Source: Oscillospiraceae bacterium
Lineage (GTDB): Bacteria > Bacillota > Clostridia > Oscillospirales > Ruminococcaceae
Assembly: GCA_029062865.1 (NCBI GenBank)
Contig: JAIDPG010000214.1
Location: 1-10,997, forward strand
Reading direction: 5' to 3'
Length of the DNA: 10,997 nucleotides
Both the position numbers and the translations under genes were made by a program. How positions within the stretch are numbered: position 1 is the first letter of the stretch; each line of letters begins with the position of its first letter. Shown in pieces: positions 6,206 to 10,997 of this stretch. Below the pieces are notes generated by a model. The model had not been told where the DNA came from and did no database searches. It saw nothing but the letters and a program-made list of their open reading frames with translations.

Positions 6206-6597
6206 GGTCTGTCATGCCCTTTCAGTAAATATGCCGTGTGCGTCGAAAAATCGTACTCGGTTTCAACGTAAAGATAACCGTTTCCGTAAAGAAGATACGG
6301 CGAGCCGCAGCTCCAAAGCTCCGCCAACGCCGTGTCGATATCGCAAAGCTCCCCGTCCAAAGCCGAGTGTTCTTCCATTATGTAAACCTTCTTGCCGAGA
6401 CGGCTTTCAATTGCTTCCTTGTCAAGCGGTCTGTTGCTTTTTTCGATTATCAAAGCACCGTCCAAATAATCCTCCGCGGAGTGCGCGAGCTTGCCGAAAA
6501 TCTCGCCGCGTTTTTTCGAGGAAATCAGATACAGCACGCGTTCGCGCACACGCTTTTGAAAAAACCGCGCGATCTTACTTTCCGTTATTCTGTCCAT
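6202..6597 (-). CDS. Conserved-looking hypothetical protein, 131 residues
   Basis: I do not recognise this protein. It starts MDRITESKIARFF with a basic, probably helical N-terminus (RFFQKRVRERVLYL), then KRGEIFGKLAHSAEDYLDGA, a mixed middle part (LIIEKSNRPLDKEAIESRL), and a Tyr-rich end (SPYLLYGNGYLYVETEYDF). It has no signal peptide, membrane segment or known catalytic motif, so it is probably cytosolic. The start chosen is ATG at 6597, which has GAGG 6 bases upstream. A TTG at 6609 would add four residues but has no ribosome site. The gene overlaps the end of the ADP-ribosylglycohydrolase gene by 23 bases and the engB start by 4, so it is tightly embedded in the operon and most likely real and co-translated. 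A link to ADP-ribose removal or ribosome assembly is only suggested by position. Confidence 0.8.
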   Translation of the reverse strand: MDRITESKIARFFQKRVRERVLYLISSKKRGEIFGKLAHSAEDYLDGALIIEKSNRPLDKEAIESRLGKKVYIMEEHSALDGELCDIDTALAELWSCGSPYLLYGNGYLYVETEYDFSTHTAYLLKGHDRP

Positions 6598-7399
6598 TGT
6601 GCGCCTCAATAAAGCTGTTTACGATTCTCTTGATCGTTCCGACCAATCTTAAATCGCAGAAGTTCTTGATGCTCTGCGGGATTTCCCTGTAAAACGCCTC
6701 GGCAATGCCGCCGGCGATGCAAGCCATGGTGTCCGCGTCGCCGCCGAGAGAGACCGCGTTTCTCACCACGCTTTCGTAGTCCTCTGACTGCAAAAACGCC
6801 GCGATAGACTGCGGCACGCTTTTCCCTGCGCGAACCTCAAAACCGTAATCCTCGCGGATTTCGGAAATCGGCACGGAGAGATAATAGCGGAAATTCGCTT
6901 CGAGATAGGATTTTATCTCATCCTTTGATTTGCCGTGTCGAGCAAGCCAGACCGCCGCTGCGACAGCCTGCGCTCCCATGATAGCTTCCTTGTTATAATG
7001 GGTGTACAGGCAGCTTGCCTTTGCCTGTAAAAGCGTCTGCTCCAACGTATCGTATGCGTATCCTATCGGGACAACCCGCATTGCCGCACCATTTCCGAAG
7101 CTGCTCTGCCTGTAAAGCGAGCTTGCTTCCGCCCATTCCGAGAACATCTGCCCGAAGCCCGCGTTCGGATACAGCGAATAAAACCGCTTGTACTGCGCGG
7201 CGTATTCCTTTGCGCGTTTTTTTACCTCACGCGACGTGATCGGCGCGTTGTTTCGGCAGATAGCCTCGCAAACCGCCGCAGTCATAACCGTGTCGTCCGT
7301 AAACGTCGACGAGCTTTGAAAGGGAAAGTTGAAGTTCTTCGTGCTGTGAACCTCATAGTACGACCCGATAATATCCCCGTAAACCGCGCCCCAAATCAC
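6575..7399 (-). CDS. ADP-ribosylglycohydrolase family protein (DraG/ARH fold)
   Basis: Family members use two Mg ions to hydrolyse N- or O-linked ADP-ribose from proteins or small molecules. The 274-residue protein has the family signature in order: GAVYGDIIGSYYE at 4-16, the metal site FTDDTVMTAAV at 33-43 (TDDT), GNGAAMRVVPIG about 102-113, and SLGGDADTMACIAGG at 217-231, where Asp221, Asp223 and Thr224 complete the binuclear site. All expected ligands are present, so it should be active; the substrate cannot be read from sequence. The start is GTG at 7399, whose GTGA overlaps the lon stop, indicating translational coupling to lon. The gene ends inside the start region of the 131-residue gene. 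No ADP-ribosyltransferase (such as DraT) is visible in the window, so it may act on toxin marks, O-acetyl-ADP-ribose or another ligand. Confidence 0.93.
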   Translation of the reverse strand: MIWGAVYGDIIGSYYEVHSTKNFNFPFQSSSTFTDDTVMTAAVCEAICRNNAPITSREVKKRAKEYAAQYKRFYSLYPNAGFGQMFSEWAEASSLYRQSSFGNGAAMRVVPIGYAYDTLEQTLLQAKASCLYTHYNKEAIMGAQAVAAAVWLARHGKSKDEIKSYLEANFRYYLSVPISEIREDYGFEVRAGKSVPQSIAAFLQSEDYESVVRNAVSLGGDADTMACIAGGIAEAFYREIPQSIKNFCDLRLVGTIKRIVNSFIEAHNGQNNGK

Positions 7400-9804
7400 G
7401 AGTTGAGCACCGGCTTGCGTACACGCACGGACTTTTTCGGAAGCTCCTTTTCCTCAAGCTTCGCCTCGCGGGATTTCGCGGCAGTGCAGTTTTCAAGCAC
7501 GAGCGCCGTTTCAAGCACCGTCGAAATATCCTCCGCGGGCACGAACTTTATATTTTCCTTGACCTTTTCGTCGATCTCCTCCAGATCGGGAACATTTTCG
7601 ATCGGTATGCAGACCGTCTTGATGCCCGCGCGGTATGCAGCCATAGACTTCTCCTTCAAGCCGCCGATCGGTAGAACCTTCCCGCGGAGCGTGATCTCTC
7701 CCGTCATCGCGACGTCGCGGCGAACGGGAGTGCCGGACAGCGCCGATATAAGAGCCGTCGTCAGCGTAACGCCCGCGGACGGACCGTCCTTTGGGACGGC
7801 GCCCTCCGGCGCGTGTACGTGAATGTCCTTGTCCTTATAGAAATTCGGGTCGATGTGGTACTTGTCGGCAAGCGAGCGCGTCAGCGAAACCGCTATCTTC
7901 GCGGACTCCTTCATAACGTCGCCGAGCTGTCCGGTAAATTCCGTTTTGCCCGTGCCTTCAAGCACCAGAACCTCCAAAGGCAGCATAGTCCCGCCTACGG
8001 CAGTCCACGCGAGACCGTTCACCAAGCCCACTTCGTCGCGCACCGAAAGTGTTTCGGGGCGATATTTCTTCACGCCGAGGAATTCCTCGATGTTCGTTTC
8101 GGTGACCTTGACGGCTTTTTCGCCCGAAACGAGCTTTTTCGCGGTCTTTCGGCAGATCTCGCCGATCCTGCGCTCCAGCTTGCGCACGCCCGCTTCGCGG
8201 GTGTAGCTGTCGATTATCGAATACAAAGCCTTGTCAGAGATCTTGAGCGTTTTGCTGCTTTCGCCGTTCTTTTTGAGCTGTTTCGGCATAAGATGCTTTT
8301 TCGCGATATTGAATTTCTCCTCGCGAGTGTAGCTCGAAAGCTCGATGACCTCCATTCTGTCAAGCAGAGGCGCGGGAATAGTCGAGGTGTCGTTAGCGGT
8401 TGTGATAAACAAAACCTCGCTCAGATCGATCGGAACTTCCAAATAGTTGTCGACAAACGCGCTGTTCTGCTCCGCGTCAAGCACCTCAAGCATCGCCGAG
8501 GACGGATCGCCCTTATAGTCGCTGCCCATTTTGTCGATCTCGTCAAGAAGAATTACGGGGTTTATGCTTTTCGCCTGCGTAAGTGCCTTAACAATACGCC
8601 CCGGCATCGCGCCGACATACGTTTTTCTGTGCCCGCGTATCTCCGCCTCGTCGTGAACGCCGCCAAGTGAAATGCGCGCGTATTTGCGCCCGAGCGCCTC
8701 TGCGATAGAGCGCCCGATAGACGTTTTGCCGACTCCGGGAGGGCCGTAAAGGCAGATTATCTGCCCCTTAACGTCGGGAGCGAGCGCCCGCACGGAAAGC
8801 GTTTCGAGAATACGCTCCTTAACTTTTTTCAGCCCATAGTGATCGTGGTCGAGTTTTCGTTCCACTGCGTCTATATTAAGTTTATCTTTTGTACGGGTGT
8901 TGAACGGCACGGCAAGTACGGTGTCGAGATAATTCCGCAAAACCGCCGATTCCTGCGAGGAGCCCGACATTCTGCGGAGCTTTTCCGCTTCCTTAATCAG
9001 CTTCTCCTCGGATTCCTCCGGGAGCTTCAGCGCCTTGATTTTCTCTATGTACTCGTCGCACTCCTCGGTGGTGTCGTCGCCGTCGCCGAGCTGGCGCGAG
9101 ATAGCCCTCATCTGCTCACGGAGATAGTAGTCGCGCTGATTTTTGTCAACAGCCTCGCGCACCTGCTCTTGAATTTCGATCTCCGTCATCAAAATCTCGA
9201 TCTCGTTTTCGATCATCGAAATCAAAAGCTTGATACGCTGGAGAACGCCGTTCGTTTCAAGAAGCGTCTGCTTATCCTCCAGCTTCATTGTGATGTTGAA
9301 AACTACCTTGTCGAAAAGGCGAGAGCAGTCCTCCTCGGTGATAATGCTCTCGTAAAGATCCTTGGGCATTTTCGGGGAGATCTGCGCGTAGGTCTCGAAA
9401 ACCTCCTTAAGCGCCCGCTTTGCCGCAGCCTGAGTAGATTCCGAAAGCGCCGCGCCGCGCGAGGGATACGGCTTTATCTCGTATTTCAGATATTCCCCTG
9501 ATGACACGAGCCGCACCGCCTTCGCGCGGTAAAGCCCCTCAACGAGAACTCTCGTTGAGCCGTCGGGAGTCGTGAGAAGCTGCTTTATAACGCCCACAAC
9601 GCCGACGGAATAAATGTCGTCGGCAGTCGGGGAGGTTTCGCCCGCGTCCTTCTGCGCCACGAGGAACACCTCGCCGTCGGCTCTCGCCGCCGCCTTCAGC
9701 GCGTTCACCGAGCGCTCGCGTCCGACGTCAAAGTGCAGCACCATCGACGGAAAAACGACCAAGCCTCTCAGCGAGATAGTGGGGATAATTCGTGTGTTAG
9801 CCAT
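7396..9804 (-). CDS. lon: ATP-dependent Lon protease (LonA)
   Basis: LonA is a cytosolic hexameric AAA+ protease that degrades misfolded proteins and selected regulators. With the start at ATG 9804 it has 802 residues, a normal LonA length. The order is: N-terminal substrate domain (about 1-200, beginning RIIPTISLRGLVVFPSMVL), coiled-coil linker (about 200-310), AAA+ module with Walker A GPPGVGKTS at 354-362 and Walker B VILLDEID with Asp421-Glu422, and the protease domain with the Ser676 (KDGPSAG)-Lys719 (GGLKEK) dyad. All catalytic residues are present. The frame stays open upstream to 9936, but that extension is not coding: its first possible start, TTG at 9936, is the promoter -35 box. 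GGAAGG precedes the ATG. The tail after about residue 775 is charged (KLEEKELPKKSVRVRKPVL). The stop overlaps the next gene's GTG. Confidence 0.98.
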   Translation of the reverse strand: MANTRIIPTISLRGLVVFPSMVLHFDVGRERSVNALKAAARADGEVFLVAQKDAGETSPTADDIYSVGVVGVIKQLLTTPDGSTRVLVEGLYRAKAVRLVSSGEYLKYEIKPYPSRGAALSESTQAAAKRALKEVFETYAQISPKMPKDLYESIITEEDCSRLFDKVVFNITMKLEDKQTLLETNGVLQRIKLLISMIENEIEILMTEIEIQEQVREAVDKNQRDYYLREQMRAISRQLGDGDDTTEECDEYIEKIKALKLPEESEEKLIKEAEKLRRMSGSSQESAVLRNYLDTVLAVPFNTRTKDKLNIDAVERKLDHDHYGLKKVKERILETLSVRALAPDVKGQIICLYGPPGVGKTSIGRSIAEALGRKYARISLGGVHDEAEIRGHRKTYVGAMPGRIVKALTQAKSINPVILLDEIDKMGSDYKGDPSSAMLEVLDAEQNSAFVDNYLEVPIDLSEVLFITTANDTSTIPAPLLDRMEVIELSSYTREEKFNIAKKHLMPKQLKKNGESSKTLKISDKALYSIIDSYTREAGVRKLERRIGEICRKTAKKLVSGEKAVKVTETNIEEFLGVKKYRPETLSVRDEVGLVNGLAWTAVGGTMLPLEVLVLEGTGKTEFTGQLGDVMKESAKIAVSLTRSLADKYHIDPNFYKDKDIHVHAPEGAVPKDGPSAGVTLTTALISALSGTPVRRDVAMTGEITLRGKVLPIGGLKEKSMAAYRAGIKTVCIPIENVPDLEEIDEKVKENIKFVPAEDISTVLETALVLENCTAAKSREAKLEEKELPKKSVRVRKPVLNS

Positions 9805-9907
9805 ACAAGCCTTCCTTTCAATATGTAAACGATTATGTCGATCTTTTTCATCAGGAACGAACTGCGTGAAAAGCGGATAGTTTCGCGCCTTGCAGTCCGA
9901 CTTTATT

Positions 9908-9936
9908 ATTATACAACACTTTTCAAGATTTTGCAA
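9908..9936 (-). promoter_or_regulatory. Sigma-A promoter of the lon-engB operon
   Basis: The minus strand has TTGCAA (9931-9936), a 17-base spacer and TATAAT (9908-9913). Transcription should start near 9901, giving a leader of about 97 bases before the lon ATG at 9804. I saw no CIRCE element or CtsR tandem heptad around it, so the class of heat-shock control cannot be stated. Confidence 0.78.
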
Positions 9937-9973
9937 CCCCTAAAATTTTTCCGATTTTTACGGATTTTAGGGG
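9937..9973. repeat. Inverted repeat abutting the lon -35 box
   Basis: CCCCTAAAAT (9937-9946) pairs perfectly with ATTTTAGGGG (9964-9973). Between them, CCG (9951-9953) and CGG (9961-9963) can extend the stem, with four unpaired T on one side and a 7-base loop. It begins at the base next to the lon -35 box. It could be an operator, or a weak terminator of the acyltransferase gene, but no T run follows in either direction. Confidence 0.55.
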
Positions 9974-10001
9974 ATTGTTGAATAATGTGGGTTTATATCG
10001 G

Positions 10002-10025
10002 TTTTCCGCCGCAGGCGGAGGAAAA
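10002..10025 (-). terminator. Hairpin after the acyltransferase gene, possible weak terminator
   Basis: TTTTCC (10002-10007) pairs with GGAAAA (10020-10025), with an inner CCG/CGG stem, one G-A mismatch and a 4-base loop. It lies 17 bases past the stop at 10042. It has A and T arms on both sides, as in bidirectional terminators, but only four T in the 5' arm and no long T tail, so it is uncertain. Confidence 0.4.
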
Positions 10026-10041
10026 GCGCTTTAAGTCGGCT

Positions 10042-10791
10042 TTATTTGAAAATAAGGCTGAAGATCCCAAAAATCAGTGGGGCGTGGAGAATGTAGATCC
10101 AGATAGTCACGCGTCCGACCGCCGCGAGCCAGTTGAAATGCGGCTTGTAGAAGCTCTTCGGCATCGAGCCGTTCTTGAACCAATAGCCCACATAGCTCCC
10201 CGCGAGGAATACGAAAAACCACGGCATTATCGGGAAATAGTCGGAAGCGGAATAAGAATCCCCGATGATGCCTAGCGGAAAGAACTCGCCGATGTTTTTG
10301 AGCTTTTCGGAGAACTCCAGCTTCAGAGCGCCAAATCCCAGATAGCCGAGATGAGCGTTATAAGTGAACGCCGCAATAAGCGCGAAGATAACAAGCCCGA
10401 TAACTGCGGGTATCTTTTCCAGCGCTGGCTGAAGCACTCCGTAAATCATCATCGAAATGCCGAGCAGGTGCAAAATCCCGAACGTAATGCCGTATTCCGA
10501 AAAGAAGGGCATCACAAACGTAATAATCATTCCGAGCAGAAAACACTTCGCGCCGCGCTTTGTGTTGTCGTGGGAATAGCGGCACATAACTCCCGAAATG
10601 AAGATGAACATTCCCGCGAAGAAATCGCGGATATAATCAAACCACGGCTCAAAGAAAATCGGTACGTCCACCCCGAAGCTGTCGTGAAGCTGAAACATCG
10701 CGTGGTAAACCACCATACAAAGAATGGCAAACCCGCGGATCTCGTCCAGCAGATACACTCTGCCGCTTTTTTTCAACATTGTATTTTCCAT
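10042..10791 (-). CDS. Membrane acyltransferase, HGSNAT-catalytic-like (DUF1624) family
   Basis: This 249-residue integral membrane protein resembles the DUF1624/heparan-alpha-glucosaminide N-acetyltransferase catalytic family, which moves acetyl groups across or at the membrane onto sugars; the bacterial acceptors are mostly unknown. Visible signs are YLLDEIRGFAILCMVVYHAM (13-32, the R-G-x-A-I-x-x-M-V-x-x-H start), FIFISGVM (62-69), repeated hydrophobic segments (about 82-97, 104-120, 128-144, 187-205 and 226-246), DYFPIMPWFFVFLAG (184-198) and the His of IYILHAPL (232-239). At least six membrane segments are likely. The length is near that of short bacterial members. The start is ATG at 10791 with TTGAGGA upstream; a second ATG four codons on has no ribosome site. 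It is a single-gene unit with its own promoter, 240 bases before lon. Confidence 0.85.
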   Translation of the reverse strand: MENTMLKKSGRVYLLDEIRGFAILCMVVYHAMFQLHDSFGVDVPIFFEPWFDYIRDFFAGMFIFISGVMCRYSHDNTKRGAKCFLLGMIITFVMPFFSEYGITFGILHLLGISMMIYGVLQPALEKIPAVIGLVIFALIAAFTYNAHLGYLGFGALKLEFSEKLKNIGEFFPLGIIGDSYSASDYFPIMPWFFVFLAGSYVGYWFKNGSMPKSFYKPHFNWLAAVGRVTIWIYILHAPLIFGIFSLIFK

Positions 10792-10836
10792 AATTTTTCC
10801 TCAAGTTAAAACAAAATTGATTTTATTATCCCGCCC

Positions 10837-10886
10837 GCAGCCGGTAACAAGCTGCCTTTCGCGAACTCTCCGCCTCCGGCGGGGAG
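10837..10886 (-). repeat. GC-rich palindromes in the leader of the acyltransferase gene
   Basis: The roughly 125-base leader between the promoter and the ATG at 10791 holds two inverted repeats: GCAGC/GCTGC (10837-10841 and 10851-10855, 9-base loop) and CTCCGCC with GGCGGGG (10868-10874 and 10878-10884, 3-base loop, one T-G pair). They differ in composition from the AT-rich surroundings. The CCTCCGCC type of core also appears in the hairpin at 10002-10025, so both may be copies of a small intergenic palindrome. No known riboswitch was recognised. Confidence 0.4.
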
Positions 10887-10922
10887 GTCGCTGTCGGTAG
10901 TGAATTTAACGCCTTCCCATAT

Positions 10923-10951
10923 ATTGTATCATATATTTCAAAAAATTACAA
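10923..10951 (-). promoter_or_regulatory. Sigma-A promoter of the acyltransferase gene
   Basis: TTGTAA (10946-10951), a 17-base spacer and TACAAT (10923-10928) with an extended TGA lie on the minus strand. The predicted leader is about 125 bases. Confidence 0.7.
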
Positions 10952-10959
10952 CGACCCTC

Positions 10960-10988
10960 TTGCAAACTTTTTAAAAATGTGGTAAAAT
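10960..10988 (+). promoter_or_regulatory. Plus-strand promoter for a gene beyond the right edge
   Basis: TTGCAA (10960-10965), a 17-base spacer and TAAAAT (10983-10988) with an extended TGG are on the plus strand. GGAGG follows at the very end (10993-10997). As read, that site lies only 5 bases past the -10, so it may fall around the transcription start or belong to a longer leader. It points to a divergent gene starting just outside the window. Confidence 0.65.
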
Positions 10989-10997
10989 ATACGGAGG

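Noticed and set aside
6598..6609. TTG start at 6609 for the 131-residue gene
   Set aside because: It adds four residues but has no ribosome site; the ATG at 6597 has GAGG at proper spacing.
7813..8670. 285-codon open frame on the plus strand inside lon
   Set aside because: It lies wholly antisense to the conserved Lon sequence, has no ribosome site or recognisable domain, and its Arg/Val/Leu-rich composition is typical of a shadow frame.
9805..9907. CIRCE or CtsR operator in the lon leader
   Set aside because: Neither the long CIRCE inverted repeat nor a GGTCAAA tandem was found; only an imperfect CTTTTTCA/TGAAAAG pairing is present.
9805..9936. N-terminal extension of Lon by 44 residues to a TTG at 9936
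   Set aside because: That TTG is the promoter -35 box (TTGCAA), upstream of the predicted transcription start. The ATG at 9804 has a good ribosome site and begins at the conserved LonA N-terminus.

Overview
The window reads as chromosomal DNA of a Firmicute, most likely a gut-type clostridium (Oscillospirales/Ruminococcaceae-like). The grounds are strong GGAGG-type ribosome binding sites, frequent TTG starts, sigma-A promoters with 17-base spacers, U-tailed hairpin terminators, and a set of Firmicute housekeeping genes (cdaA-cdaR, lon with engB, trmL, DegV). This placement is inference from gene content. No tRNA, rRNA, CRISPR array, insertion sequence or phage gene was seen.

All ten genes lie on the minus strand, so transcription runs right to left. 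(1) 10042-10791 is a membrane acyltransferase with its own promoter, back to back with a plus-strand promoter that serves a gene beyond the right edge. (2) 9804 down to 5615 is an operon of lon, an ADP-ribosylglycohydrolase, an unrecognised 131-residue protein and the ribosome-assembly GTPase engB (ysxC). Its junctions overlap (GTGA and ATGA among them) and it ends in a cUUCGg terminator. (3) 5310 down to 4702 is a single lipoprotein gene with two similar promoters and its own terminator. (4) 4560 down past position 1 is an operon of trmL, a P-loop NTPase, a DegV protein, diadenylate cyclase cdaA, its regulator cdaR, and the start of a COG2509-like FAD-dependent protein cut by the window edge.

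Operon 4 joins cyclic di-AMP synthesis and its membrane regulator to tRNA wobble methylation, a lipid-binding protein and an uncharacterised kinase-like protein. Operon 2 couples protein quality control and 50S assembly to a possible removal of ADP-ribose.

The points most worth a second look are: a frame break near the 3' end of the P-loop gene, at a GGGTTTT run, with a clean continuation in the -1 frame; the use of TTG starts by four of six genes in the cdaA operon; the ADP-ribosylglycohydrolase and unknown gene set between lon and engB; and an inverted repeat abutting the lon -35 box. I did not find a clearly new multi-gene system; most of the window is core genome.
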